From: Saccharopolyspora phatthalungensis
GTDB taxonomy: Bacteria > Actinomycetota > Actinomycetes > Mycobacteriales > Pseudonocardiaceae
Length of the DNA: 64,000 bases
Assembly (NCBI RefSeq): GCF_014203395.1
Contig: NZ_JACHIW010000001.1
Location: 4,137,501-4,201,500 of the forward strand
Reading direction: 5' to 3'
Part shown: positions 42,621 to 51,524 of the stretch, piece after piece
Layout of the letters: each line of letters opens with the position of its first letter
Position numbering within the stretch: the first letter of the stretch is position 1
The notes under the pieces: model-generated
The model's input: only the letters and a program-made list of their open reading frames with translations
Told to the model about the DNA's origin: nothing
The model's database searches: none
Program-made: the position numbers and the translations under genes

Positions 42621-43274
42621 TCAGTCCACATCGGACGCAATGGTGGTGCGCAGGGTGTCCACCGCGTGCTGGCGGTGTTCGTCGAGCAACCGGACGAGCT
42701 CGTCTGCTCGACGATCCGCGGCGGCGGCCACGATCGAGTCGTGCTCGTGGCGGACGCGTTCGCGGTTGGCGTCCGAGTTGTAGTACACGGCGCGGTAGGC
42801 GTCGGTGGCGTCCCAGAGCGTGCGCACGACGCGCAGCAGGCGCGGCATCCCGGACGGCTCCAGCAGGGCGAAGTGGAAGCGCCGGTTCGCCGCGATCATG
42901 GCGACCAGATCGCCGCTGTCGGCGGCCTTGTCGACATCGAGCTGGGCATCGGTGACCCGGGTCAGATCGGCATCGGTGAACCGGCCGGTGGCCACCCTGG
43001 CGGCCTCCGACTCCAGCAGCTCGCGCATCCGGTAGACCTCCAGCAGGTCGCTCAGCGACAACTCGGCCACCGCGTAGCCCCGGTGCGGCTGGTAGATCAC
43101 CTGCCCCTCGGCCTCCAGCGTCTTCAACGCCTCGCGCAGCGGCACTCGGCTCACGCCGAGTCGCTGCGCGATGGTGTCCTGCCGGATCGGCTGGCCCGGC
43201 GCCAACTCGCCGGACACGATGGACTTGCGGAGCTCGTCGAGGACGAACTCCTGGGTGGTGGGTGGTCGTTGCAT
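42621..43274 (-). CDS. GntR-family regulator, FCD (FadR) subfamily
   Basis: Start ATG 43274 (QRPPTTQEFVLDELRKSIVS); 217 residues. The winged helix has GQPIRQDTIAQRLGVSRVPL and REALKTLEAEG, and the all-helical FCD domain has the metal-ligand residues (D in NRRFHFALLEPSG and two H, near RHEHDSI). It is divergently placed from the glutarate genes and probably represses them in the absence of glutarate or a related acid. A TTGGATCCAA palindrome lies in the intergenic region. Confidence 0.9.
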   Translation of the reverse strand: MQRPPTTQEFVLDELRKSIVSGELAPGQPIRQDTIAQRLGVSRVPLREALKTLEAEGQVIYQPHRGYAVAELSLSDLLEVYRMRELLESEAARVATGRFTDADLTRVTDAQLDVDKAADSGDLVAMIAANRRFHFALLEPSGMPRLLRVVRTLWDATDAYRAVYYNSDANRERVRHEHDSIVAAAADRRADELVRLLDEHRQHAVDTLRTTIASDVD

Positions 43275-43335
43275 CCCCGGCTCTCCAGGTTTCGCGGTTC
43301 TCCGACGTCTTGACCGTCGCCCGAACAACTGTATA

Positions 43336-43345
43336 TTGGATCCAA
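43336..43345. promoter_or_regulatory. Candidate operator of the FCD regulator
   Basis: Perfect 10-bp palindrome TTGGATCCAA between the divergent GntR and CoA-transferase genes, overlapping TATATT that could serve as a -10 element. It resembles the TNGTxNxACNA-like sites of FCD proteins. Confidence 0.5.
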
Positions 43346-43452
43346 AATCGCGGTGAGGCAAGCGAGTTCGCCTTACTGAGCGCCGCGCCGCACGGATATT
43401 GGGCTGTTCGGGCTACCGGTTCGAGGGTTAACCGGGGCGGAAGGGTGGGTGC

Positions 43453-44634
43453 ATGGAGACGCTGCCGATGGACGGCGTGGTCGTCGCGGACTTCAGCCGA
43501 GTGCTGGCCGGCCCGTACGCGACCATGCTGCTGGCCGACCTCGGCGCGACCGTGATCAAGGTCGAGCGCCCGGGCGGCGGGGACGACACGCGTTCCTGGG
43601 GCCCGCCGTGGACCAACCACAGCTCCGCTTACTTCGAATCGGTCAACCGGGGCAAGCGCAGCATCACCCTTGACCTGGCCGACCCCGAGGACCAGGAGGC
43701 CGCGCGCCGGCTCATCCGCCGCGCCGACGTCCTGGTGGAGAACTTCAAGCCCGGCTCGCTGGCCCGCTACGGCCTGGACTACGACCGCGCGCGGGAGATC
43801 AACCCGCGGCTGGTCTACACCTCGATCTCCGGGTTCGGCAGCAAGGAAGGCGCGCACCTACCCGGCTACGACTTCGTGGTGCAGGCGGTCGGCGGCCTGA
43901 TGAGCATCACCGGCGATGCCGACGGCCCGCCGATGAAAGTCGGGGTGGCGCTGGTGGACGTGCTCACCGGCAAGGACGCGGCGCTGGGCATCATGGCCGC
44001 GCTGCGCTACCGCGACCTGACCGGACGCGGCCAGCACGTCGAGGTGAACCTGCTGTCCAGCCTGTTGGCGTCGCTGGCCAACCAGATGAGCAACCTGCTG
44101 ACCACCGGCATCGCGCCGCAGCGGATGGGCAACCGGCACCCCAGCATCGCGCCTTACGAAACGCTGCGCTGCGAGGACGCCTTCCTGGCCGTGGCGATCG
44201 GCAACGACGCGCAGTTCCGCAAACTGACGGACGCGCTCGGCCTGGTCGTGCTGGCCGACGATCCGCGGTTCGCGACCAACGCGCAGCGGGTGGCCAACCG
44301 CGACGAACTGGTGCGGCAGCTGGAGAACGTGCTCGGCGCTCGCACCGCCGCGGACTGGCAGCAGCGCTTGCAGCACCTGGGCATCGCGTGCGGCCAGGTC
44401 AACGACATGTCGCGGGCCGTGCATTACGCCGAGTCGCTGGGACTGCGGCCGATGGTCGATCCGGGAGGCGGCGCCGCGATGCAGGTGCGCATGCCCATCG
44501 ACTTCTCCGGCCACGACAGCGCCGAGGTGACGCCGCCGCCGCTGCTCGGTGCGGACACCAAGGAAGTCCTTTCCTGGCTTGATGATCCCGACCAGCAGCT
44601 TTCGCCAATCGTGTCAAGGAGGAGCTCGTCATGA
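43453..44634 (+). CDS. CaiB/BaiF-type CoA-transferase, probable glutarate CoA-transferase
   Basis: A 393-residue family III CoA-transferase: VVADFSRVLAGPYATMLLAD and GATVIKVERPGGGDDTRSWG; catalytic Asp in VALVDVLTGKDAALGI; SVNRGKRSITLDL. Its stop overlaps the following acyl-CoA dehydrogenase gene (ATGA). The pairing with glutaryl-CoA dehydrogenase and an FCD regulator is the usual layout for activating glutarate with succinyl-CoA, so I infer that substrate. Confidence 0.88.
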   Translation: METLPMDGVVVADFSRVLAGPYATMLLADLGATVIKVERPGGGDDTRSWGPPWTNHSSAYFESVNRGKRSITLDLADPEDQEAARRLIRRADVLVENFKPGSLARYGLDYDRAREINPRLVYTSISGFGSKEGAHLPGYDFVVQAVGGLMSITGDADGPPMKVGVALVDVLTGKDAALGIMAALRYRDLTGRGQHVEVNLLSSLLASLANQMSNLLTTGIAPQRMGNRHPSIAPYETLRCEDAFLAVAIGNDAQFRKLTDALGLVVLADDPRFATNAQRVANRDELVRQLENVLGARTAADWQQRLQHLGIACGQVNDMSRAVHYAESLGLRPMVDPGGGAAMQVRMPIDFSGHDSAEVTPPPLLGADTKEVLSWLDDPDQQLSPIVSRRSSS

Positions 44635-45824
44635 GTGCCGGTGGAAAACGACCCGCGTTCGATCCGCGCGATCCGCTCGGGATCGACGCCGAATTCACCC
44701 CGGAGCAGCTGGCGATCCGCGACAGCGTGCGCGCGCTGTGCCGGGACCACGTGCAGCCGCACGTCGCGGAATGGTTCGAGCGCGGCGAGTTCCCGCAGGC
44801 CCGGGAATTGGCCCGGGAACTGGGCAAGCTCGGCGTGCTCGGCATGCACCTCGACGGCTACGGCTGCGCCGGACTGTCCGCAGTGGACTACGGCATCGCT
44901 TGCGAGGAATTGGAGGCCTGCGATTCCGGGCTACGCTCGCTGGTCTCGGTGCAGGGTTCGCTGGCGATGTTCGCGATCTGGCGCTGGGGCTCGGAGGAGC
45001 ACAAGCAGCACTGGCTGCCGCAAATGGCCGCGGGCGAGGAGATCGGGTGCTTCGGCCTGACCGAACCGGATCATGGCTCGGACCCGGCGTCGATGCGCAC
45101 CGTCGCGCGCCGCGACGGCGCCGACTGGGTACTCAACGGACGCAAGATGTGGATCACCAACGGCACCGTTGCCTCGATCGCGGTGGTGTGGGCGCAGACC
45201 GACCAAGGCGTGCGGGGTTTCGTCGTCCCGACCGACACGCCGGGCTTCTCGGCGCCGGAGATCAAGCACAAGCTGTCGCTGCGGGCCTCGGTGACCAGCG
45301 AGCTGGTGCTCGACGACGTCCGGCTGCCCGCCGACGCGGTGCTGCCGGAGGTCACCGGTCTGCGCGGGCCGCTGTCCTGCCTCAACGAAGCACGCTACGG
45401 CATCGTGTGGGGCGCGGTCGGGGCCGCGCGCAGCTGCCTGGAGGCGGCGCTGGATTATGCGACCACCCGCGAGCAGTTCGGGCGGCCGATCGGTGGTTTC
45501 CAGCTGACCCAGGGCAAGCTCGCCGACATGGCCGTCCGAGTCCAGAATGGACGATTGCTGGCGCTGCACCTCGGCAAGCGCAAGGACGCCGGCCAGCTGA
45601 TCCCGCAGCAGGTGAGCTTCGGCAAGCTCGACAACGTCCGCGGCGCGCTGGAGGTGGCCCGCACCGCGCGAACCATCCTGGGCGCCAACGGTATTTCGCT
45701 GGAGTACCCGGTGATCCGGCACATGACCAACCTGGAGTCGGTGCTGACCTACGAGGGCACCAGCGAGATGCACGCCCTCACCATCGGCCAGGCGTTGACC
45801 GGGCTGTCGGCCTTCCGCGGTTGA
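44631..45824 (+). CDS. gcdH: Glutaryl-CoA dehydrogenase
   Basis: A 397-residue acyl-CoA dehydrogenase; ATG 44631 has AAGGAGGAG upstream. GCFGLTEPDHGSDPASM, GADWVLNGRKMWITNG and AVGAARSCLEAALDYA are classic; the C-terminal YEGTSEMHALTIGQALTG carries the catalytic Glu region in the version found in glutaryl-CoA dehydrogenases, where the enzyme also decarboxylates to crotonyl-CoA. It follows a CoA-transferase in a two-gene operon. Confidence 0.9.
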   Translation: MSAGGKRPAFDPRDPLGIDAEFTPEQLAIRDSVRALCRDHVQPHVAEWFERGEFPQARELARELGKLGVLGMHLDGYGCAGLSAVDYGIACEELEACDSGLRSLVSVQGSLAMFAIWRWGSEEHKQHWLPQMAAGEEIGCFGLTEPDHGSDPASMRTVARRDGADWVLNGRKMWITNGTVASIAVVWAQTDQGVRGFVVPTDTPGFSAPEIKHKLSLRASVTSELVLDDVRLPADAVLPEVTGLRGPLSCLNEARYGIVWGAVGAARSCLEAALDYATTREQFGRPIGGFQLTQGKLADMAVRVQNGRLLALHLGKRKDAGQLIPQQVSFGKLDNVRGALEVARTARTILGANGISLEYPVIRHMTNLESVLTYEGTSEMHALTIGQALTGLSAFRG

Positions 45825-45832
45825 CGGTTTCC

Positions 45833-45878
45833 GGCGATTTCACTGGAAATCGGCGGGTTGGTTTCCATTGAAATCGCC
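45833..45878. repeat. Intergenic palindromic repeat, copy 2
   Basis: GGCGATTTC (45833-45841) pairs with GAAATCGCC (45870-45878); an inner TGGAAA/TTTCCA pair lengthens the stem. It contains GATTTC-ACTG-GAAATC. Located between the convergent ends of gcdH and the amidase gene, so it may act as a bidirectional terminator. Confidence 0.8.
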
Positions 45879-45886
45879 CTCCGCGC

Positions 45887-47350
45887 CTAGCGCAGCAGGG
45901 GCGGCAGCACCCGGTGGGGCCAGTCGGTGGCCCGTTCGTAGGCGTGCGCCAGTTGCAACAGGGGCCATTCGGCGTGGTTCCGGCCGATCAGCTGGACGCC
46001 CATCGGCAGCCCGGCGTCGTTGAACCCGACCGGCAGGTTGACGATCGGGAGCCCGGACAGCGTCCACGGCGCGACCGTCTCCATCCATCGGTGGTAGGTG
46101 TCCATCGACCTTCCGTCGATCTGCCGCGGCCAGCGCTGATCGGCGTCGAACGGGAACACCTGCGCGCTCGGCGCGAGCAGGAAGTCGTAGTCGACGAGCA
46201 GCCCGGACACCGCCGCGTACCACTCGTCACGGCCCTCAAGGGCGCGCGAGATGTCGTCCGCGGTGAGCCGCTGGTAACCCTCGATCTCGAAGATCAGCTC
46301 GGGCTTGAGCATCGCCCGGGCGGCCGGATCGGTGTGCAGGTCGATGTGGTTGCGCCCGACCGTCCAGGACCGCCACAGCAGGAAGGTCTGCCACGCCTGC
46401 TCGACCGGCAGCCGCCGCGACACCGGCTCCACCTCGCAGCCGATTTCGGTGAAGCTGGCGAATGATTCGGCGCACAAGTCCAGCACACCCGGCTCGGTGG
46501 CGAGGTACCCGTCGAAGTCGCCGATCCAGCCGATCCGGGTTCCGTTGAAGCCGTGCTCCAGGCTGCCGGCGAACAGCGTCGGGTCCTGCTCGATGCTCAG
46601 CGGCGCGCGTTCGTCGGGACCGGCCATAGTGGACAGCAGCATCGCGACGTCGCGCACGGTTCGCCCCATCGGGCCGACCACCGAGGGTGTGCTCAGGAAG
46701 CCCTCGCTCGGGACACGGCCGAAACTCGGCCGCAGCGAAACGAGATTGGCCCAGGCCGCGGGGTTGCGCAGCGATCCCATGAAATCGCTGCCGTCGGCGA
46801 CCGGCAGCATCCGCAAGGCGAGCGCGGATCCGGCACCGCCGCTGCTGCCACCCGCGCTGCGCGTGGTGTCGTAGGCGTTGAGCGTGGTGCCGAAGACCGG
46901 ATTGAAGGTGTGCGAACCCAGGCCGAACTCGGGAACGTTGGTCTTGCCGATGACGATCGCGCCGGCGGCGCGCATCCGCCGCACGTGCAGTTCGTCGGCC
47001 GTCGCGACCTCGTCGGCGAGGATCGGCGAGCCCTTCGTGGTGGGGAACCCGCCGGCATCGGAGAGGTCCTTCACCGCGATCGGGAAACCGTGCATCCACC
47101 CCGCGTAGTCGCCGCGGTCGAGCTCCTGGTCACGCTGCCGGGCCTGGTCGATGAGCTTGGCCTCGTCGGCGCGGGACACGATCGCGTTCACCGCCGGGTT
47201 GAACCGATCGATGTGCCCGAGGTAGGTCTCCAGCACCTCGACGCAGGAGACCTCCCGGCGGCTGATCAGCCACGACAGCTCGACGGCGTCCAGTAGCACC
47301 AGATCGGGGATCTGCGACGCGGGGAGCCCGGAACCAGGTGCCACGGACAC
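45887..47350 (-). CDS. Amidase signature-family enzyme
   Basis: GTG 47350 sits 5 bp after AGGAGG, fixing the start; 487 residues. The Ser-cisSer-Lys triad is visible: Lys in FPIAVKDLSDAGGFPTTKGS, cis-Ser in SAGGSSGGAGSALALRM, nucleophile Ser in DGSDFMGSLRNPAAW. It hydrolyses amides; candidate substrates are indole-acetamide-type or aliphatic amides. It is divergent from an MFS transporter gene 178 bp away, suggesting a linked uptake/hydrolysis pair. Confidence 0.92.
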   Translation of the reverse strand: MSVAPGSGLPASQIPDLVLLDAVELSWLISRREVSCVEVLETYLGHIDRFNPAVNAIVSRADEAKLIDQARQRDQELDRGDYAGWMHGFPIAVKDLSDAGGFPTTKGSPILADEVATADELHVRRMRAAGAIVIGKTNVPEFGLGSHTFNPVFGTTLNAYDTTRSAGGSSGGAGSALALRMLPVADGSDFMGSLRNPAAWANLVSLRPSFGRVPSEGFLSTPSVVGPMGRTVRDVAMLLSTMAGPDERAPLSIEQDPTLFAGSLEHGFNGTRIGWIGDFDGYLATEPGVLDLCAESFASFTEIGCEVEPVSRRLPVEQAWQTFLLWRSWTVGRNHIDLHTDPAARAMLKPELIFEIEGYQRLTADDISRALEGRDEWYAAVSGLLVDYDFLLAPSAQVFPFDADQRWPRQIDGRSMDTYHRWMETVAPWTLSGLPIVNLPVGFNDAGLPMGVQLIGRNHAEWPLLQLAHAYERATDWPHRVLPPLLR

Positions 47351-47528
47351 GCTGTCCTCCTGTTGTCGATCAGTGCCGTCGACTGTTCTCCCTTGGTGGG
47401 GCCACGTCAACCCGGTTACCGGCGTCCGACGGGCGGGCCAGAGGCGTACGTCACGTTAGCGTTGCTAAAAATCCTCCCGGTTCGCACGCTGGTAAGACCA
47501 CTACACCGCAACGCGCCGAGGAGGACGG

Positions 47529-48695
47529 ATGCCCGCAGCGGCCATCGCCGGGCAAGCAACGCGGACCATCGGGATCCCGCGAGTGCTGTCCTCAGTGGCC
47601 GCAGTGGTTACGGTAGGGGTCTTCCCGGTGTTCCTCGTCGGCGGCCTCGGCGTGCAGTTGCAGCACGACCTCGGCTTCGGCGCCGCGCTGCTGGGTGTGG
47701 GGGCGGCCGGTTTCTTCGGCGTCGCGTCGCTGGCGTCCCGCACGATGGGGTGGCTCGTCGAGCGAATCGGTGCGCGCCTGGGCATGCGGCTCGGTGCGCT
47801 CGGCAGCGCGCTCTGCCTGTTCGGCTTGGCCGTGACGCCCAATGCGCCTTGGCTGCTGGGACTGCTGTGGGTGGCCGGGCTGCCGAACTCGTTGGCCCAG
47901 CCGGCGTCCAACTTGCTTATCGCGCAAGGCATCCCGGCCGACCGCCGGGGCATGGGCTTCGGCGTCAAGCAGTCCTCGATTCCGGCCGCGACCCTGCTGG
48001 CCGGGGTCGCGGTGCCCGCCGTGGCGTTGACCATCGGCTGGCGTTGGGTGTTCGTGATCGCCGGGGTGATCGGCCTGGTCGCCTCCATCGCGGTGCCACG
48101 GCTGCCGACAGCCGAGCGGTCCGTTGCCGGTCGCGCCGATACCGCCCGCCGGGGCGCGGGCGGCGCGCTGCTGTTGCTGGCGATCTCCGGCGGTCTCGGT
48201 TCGGCTGCGGCCAACGCGCTCGGCGCGTTCGTCACCACGACGGCCGTCGAGGTCGGGTTCAGCCCGTCGGCGGCCGGGCTGGTGCTGTCGCTGGGCTCGG
48301 CGTCCGGCCTGACCATCCGGTTGTGCGCGGGTGTGCTCGCGGACCGCAAGAACCCGAACCTGGTGCGGGTGATCACCGCGATGCTGCTGATCGGCTCGAT
48401 CGGCTTCGCGCTGATGGCGGTGAACTCGCCGGTGCCGTTCCTGATCGGGGTGTCCATCGGCTTCGGCGCGGGCTGGGCCTGGCCCGGGCTGCTGAACTTC
48501 GCGGTCGCGAAGATCGCCCCGGACCGCGTCGCCAGCGCCACGTCGTTCACCCAGACCGGCATCTACCTGGGCGGCAGCCTGGGGCCGCTGCTCTTCGGCG
48601 TCCTCGCCGAGCAAGCGGGGCTGGCCGGCGCCTGGCTCGCGGCCGGTATCGCGGCGATCATCGCGGGATTCCTGCTGCTGTTCATCCGGCGCTGA
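47529..48695 (+). CDS. MFS transporter
   Basis: A 388-residue protein with twelve hydrophobic helices. The A-motif loop is represented by SRTMGWLVERIGARLGMRLG, with a later VLADRKNPNLVRVITAMLL in the second half. It is similar to CynX-like or YbfB-like permeases for small anions or amides. ATG 47529 follows GAGGAGG. It probably imports the substrate of the divergent amidase, inferred from position only. Confidence 0.88.
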   Translation: MPAAAIAGQATRTIGIPRVLSSVAAVVTVGVFPVFLVGGLGVQLQHDLGFGAALLGVGAAGFFGVASLASRTMGWLVERIGARLGMRLGALGSALCLFGLAVTPNAPWLLGLLWVAGLPNSLAQPASNLLIAQGIPADRRGMGFGVKQSSIPAATLLAGVAVPAVALTIGWRWVFVIAGVIGLVASIAVPRLPTAERSVAGRADTARRGAGGALLLLAISGGLGSAAANALGAFVTTTAVEVGFSPSAAGLVLSLGSASGLTIRLCAGVLADRKNPNLVRVITAMLLIGSIGFALMAVNSPVPFLIGVSIGFGAGWAWPGLLNFAVAKIAPDRVASATSFTQTGIYLGGSLGPLLFGVLAEQAGLAGAWLAAGIAAIIAGFLLLFIRR

Positions 48696-48707
48696 CCCCG
48701 CTGGGGC

Positions 48708-48748
48708 GGCGATTTCGATGGAAATCGGCGCGTTGATTTCCAATCGCC
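48708..48748. repeat. Intergenic palindromic repeat, copy 3
   Basis: GGCGAT/ATCGCC outer pair and TGGAAATC/GATTTCCA inner pair give a hairpin with a small internal bulge; it contains GATTTC-GATG-GAAATC. Again between convergent gene ends (MFS and methyltransferase). Confidence 0.82.
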
Positions 48749-48755
48749 CCGAAAA

Positions 48756-49562
48756 TCAGGCCTTACGCCCCACACCCCCGTAGAGAACGCGATAGGGGCG
48801 CGACGCCCCGGTCAGGCCGGGTTCCGGGCGCCAGTCCGCCAGACAGGTCGTGCCGGGCGGCGGGACCACGAAGTCGCCCAACAGCTTCCCGATCCACCCG
48901 GTGTCGCGCGGGTACACCGGGTCGGCGGTCTCGGCGTAGTGGTCGGCCAGGATGCGCATCGCGTCCGGGTCGTGGCTGCCGCTCAGGTGCGAGATCACCA
49001 GGTGGCTGCCAGGCACCACCGCGTCGCGGTAGGTCTCGACCAGCGCGGCCGGGTCGTCGGGGTCGGGGACGAAGTGCAGCACCGCCGTCATCAGCAGCCC
49101 CACCGGTTCGTCCAGGTTCAGCAATTCGGCGGCCTCCGGGGAGTTCAGGATCGACTCCGGGTCGCGGCAGTCGGCTCGGATGATCTCGACCCGCGGCTCA
49201 CTCGCCAGCAGCGGCTTGCTGTGCGCGACGGTCAGCGGCTCGTTGTCCACATAGAGCACCCGGAAGTCGCGGGTCCGGCGCCGCGCCACCTCGTGCACGT
49301 GACCGATCGTGGGGATGCCCGAGCCGAGGTCGAGGAATTGGCGCACACCGTGGGCGAGCAGGTACTCCACCGTCCGCCGGAGGAACGCCCGGTTCTCCCG
49401 GTACACCTCACCTATGCCCGGCAGTTCGTGCTCCAGGCGCTCCACGAAGTTCCGCTCGCTGCCGAAGTTGTGGCCTCCGCCGAGGAATGCGTCATAGATC
49501 CGCGCGGCGCACGGCCGGTCGATGTCCATCTCCCGGACCTGCGGATTGCGCGTATCGACCAT
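48756..49562 (-). CDS. SAM-dependent methyltransferase of the DUF574 family
   Basis: ATG 49562 lies behind GAGGGGAGGATCAAC; 268 residues. Family hallmarks are [18 protein letters not shown], the SAM-binding [30 protein letters not shown] and [16 protein letters not shown]574 enzymes are very numerous in actinomycetes with mostly unknown substrates. It is convergent with the MFS gene and divergent from mscR. Confidence 0.92.
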   Translation of the reverse strand: MVDTRNPQVREMDIDRPCAARIYDAFLGGGHNFGSERNFVERLEHELPGIGEVYRENRAFLRRTVEYLLAHGVRQFLDLGSGIPTIGHVHEVARRRTRDFRVLYVDNEPLTVAHSKPLLASEPRVEIIRADCRDPESILNSPEAAELLNLDEPVGLLMTAVLHFVPDPDDPAALVETYRDAVVPGSHLVISHLSGSHDPDAMRILADHYAETADPVYPRDTGWIGKLLGDFVVPPPGTTCLADWRPEPGLTGASRPYRVLYGGVGRKA

Positions 49563-49706
49563 GTTGATCCTCCCCTCTCCCCGGAATCGTACAGTAGTCA
49601 ACTAGTGACCCAACGTGTCCGGAATTTGATCCGCGCCGCTCTTGCTGATGGTCGTGCGCGCATATCACGATGGTGTCTGAGACAGAACTTCTTGTTGGAG
49701 GTGCTC

Positions 49707-50789
49707 GTGACCGACGTCCGCGCGGTGGTGGCGACCGGGAAGGGTAAGCCGGTCGAAGTGGTGACCATCAACGTTCCGGATCCGGGACCTGGTGAGGCCG
49801 TGGTGCAGGTGCAGGCGTGCGGCGTGTGCCACACGGACCTGCACTACCGCGAGGGCGGGATCAGCGACGAATATCCTTTCCTGCTCGGGCATGAGGCCGC
49901 GGGCGTGGTCGAAGCGGTCGGGGAGGGCGTGCAGGACGTGCAGCCCGGCGACTTCGTGATCCTCAACTGGCGTGCGGTGTGCGGGGTGTGCCGGGCGTGC
50001 AAGCGGGGGCGGCCGCAGTATTGCTTCAACACGCACAACGCGTCGCAGAAGATGACGCTGACCGATGGGACGCCGTTGTCGCCCGCGCTGGGTATCGGTG
50101 CGTTCGCGGAGAAGACGTTGGTGCACGCCGGGCAGTGCACCAAGGTGGATCCCTCGGCGAGGCCGGCGGTGGCCGGGCTGCTCGGTTGCGGCGTGATGGC
50201 CGGGATCGGTTCCGCGGTCAACACTGGCGGAGCCGGCCCGGGTGACACCGTCGCGGTGCTCGGCTGCGGTGGCGTTGGTGATGGCGCGATCGCGGGGGCG
50301 AACATGGCCGGGGCGCGCCGGATCATCGCGGTGGACACCGATCCGAAGAAGCTGGAGTGGGCGCGGCAGTTCGGCGCCACGCACACCGTCAACGCCTCCG
50401 AGACCGATAGCGTCGAGGCGATCCGCGAGCTCACCGGCGGTTTCGGCGCCGACCTGGTGATTGACGCGGTCGGTCGGCCCGAGACGTTCAAACAGGCTTT
50501 CTACGCGCGGGATCTGGCCGGCACCGTGGTGCTGGTCGGGGTGCCCACCCCGGAGATGAAGCTGGAGCTGCCGCTGCTGGAGGTCTTCGGCCGTGGCGGG
50601 GCGGTCAAGTCCAGCTGGTACGGCGACTGCCTACCGGAGCGTGACTTCCCGATGCTGATCGAGCTTTACCAGCAGGGCCGGCTGCCGCTGGAGAAGTTCG
50701 TCAGCGAGGAGATCGCGCTGGACCAGGTGGAGCAGGCGTTCGAGAAGATGCACCGCGGTGAGGTGCTGCGTTCGGTGGTGGTCTTCTGA
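49707..50789 (+). CDS. mscR: S-(hydroxymethyl)mycothiol dehydrogenase
   Basis: GTG 49707 with GGAGG five bases upstream; 360 residues. Catalytic zinc: [14 protein letters not shown] and GHEAAGVVE; structural zinc: [18 protein letters not shown] fold: [31 protein letters not shown] is characteristic of the mycothiol-dependent formaldehyde dehydrogenase/nitrosomycothiol reductase. Overlap with the following metallo-hydrolase gene (TGATG) is the conserved actinobacterial arrangement for formaldehyde detoxification. Confidence 0.95.
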   Translation: MTDVRAVVATGKGKPVEVVTINVPDPGPGEAVVQVQACGVCHTDLHYREGGISDEYPFLLGHEAAGVVEAVGEGVQDVQPGDFVILNWRAVCGVCRACKRGRPQYCFNTHNASQKMTLTDGTPLSPALGIGAFAEKTLVHAGQCTKVDPSARPAVAGLLGCGVMAGIGSAVNTGGAGPGDTVAVLGCGGVGDGAIAGANMAGARRIIAVDTDPKKLEWARQFGATHTVNASETDSVEAIRELTGGFGADLVIDAVGRPETFKQAFYARDLAGTVVLVGVPTPEMKLELPLLEVFGRGGAVKSSWYGDCLPERDFPMLIELYQQGRLPLEKFVSEEIALDQVEQAFEKMHRGEVLRSVVVF

Positions 50790-51418
50790 TGACAGTGCGC
50801 ATCGACCACGCGACCACGTCGGGCACGTTCTCGCTGGACGGTCAGACCTTCGACGTCGACAACAACGCATGGGTGGTCGGCGATGACCGGGAATGCGTGG
50901 TCATCGACGCGCCGCACGATGTCGAGGCGATCCGCGGGCTGGTCGGTGACCGCCGGGTGCTGGCGGTGCTGTGCACGCACGCGCACGATGACCACGTGCG
51001 CAAGGCGCCGGAGCTCGCCGATGCGGTCGGGGCGCCGATCTTCCTGCACCCCGCCGACCTGGTGCTGTGGAACCTGACCCACCCGGACCGCAAGCCCGAC
51101 CAGGAACTCGCCGACGAGCAGGTGATCGAGGTCGGCGGCGTTAGCCTGCGGGCGCTGCTCACGCCCGGTCACGCGCCGGGCGCGGTCTGCTTCTACTCGG
51201 CCGAGCTGGGCGTGGTGTTCACCGGCGACACCTTGTTCGCGGGTGGCCCTGGGGCCACCGGCCGTTCCTATTCGGATTTCGACGTGATCGTGGCTTCGAT
51301 CCGGGACCGGTTGCTGCCGCTGCCGGAGGCCACCGAGGTCCGGCCCGGCCACGGCGAGAGCAGCACGATCGGTGCGGTGCGGTCCCAGTTCGACGAATGG
51401 GTTGCGCGCGGGTACTGA
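50789..51418 (+). CDS. Metallo-beta-lactamase-fold hydrolase, probable S-formylmycothiol hydrolase partner
   Basis: A 209-residue protein with the metal site HAHDDH (LCTHAHDDHVRKAPE), GHAPGAVCFYSAELGVVFTG with the bridging Asp nearby, and the C-terminal RPGHGESSTIG. It overlaps mscR by one base. In this context it most likely hydrolyses the S-formyl-mycothiol product to formate, as proposed for mscR-linked MBL proteins. A strong terminator follows. Confidence 0.88.
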   Translation: MTVRIDHATTSGTFSLDGQTFDVDNNAWVVGDDRECVVIDAPHDVEAIRGLVGDRRVLAVLCTHAHDDHVRKAPELADAVGAPIFLHPADLVLWNLTHPDRKPDQELADEQVIEVGGVSLRALLTPGHAPGAVCFYSAELGVVFTGDTLFAGGPGATGRSYSDFDVIVASIRDRLLPLPEATEVRPGHGESSTIGAVRSQFDEWVARGY

Positions 51419-51430
51419 CCGTTCCGAATG

Positions 51431-51468
51431 AGTCGTAGCGGCGAACGACAATGTTCGTCGCTACGACT
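51431..51468 (+). terminator. Rho-independent terminator after the mscR operon
   Basis: AGTCGTAGCG / CGCTACGACT, a 10-bp perfect stem, with an inner CGAAC/GTTCG pair and followed by TTTTCG. One of the best terminators of the window. Confidence 0.9.
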
Positions 51469-51475
51469 TTTCGCT

Positions 51476-51491
51476 GATTTCCAGTGAAATC
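51476..51491. repeat. Intergenic palindromic repeat, copy 4
   Basis: GATTTC-CAGT-GAAATC followed by GCC; a single unit of the repeat family, adjacent to the terminator of the mscR operon. Confidence 0.7.
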
Positions 51492-51524
51492 GCCGGGACC
51501 CCGTGGGTCGGAGGCGGGGGTCTA

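Noticed and set aside
44549..45871. 440-codon frame overlapping gcdH in another phase
   Set aside because: Arg/Ala-rich with no domain; gcdH in the other frame is unambiguous.
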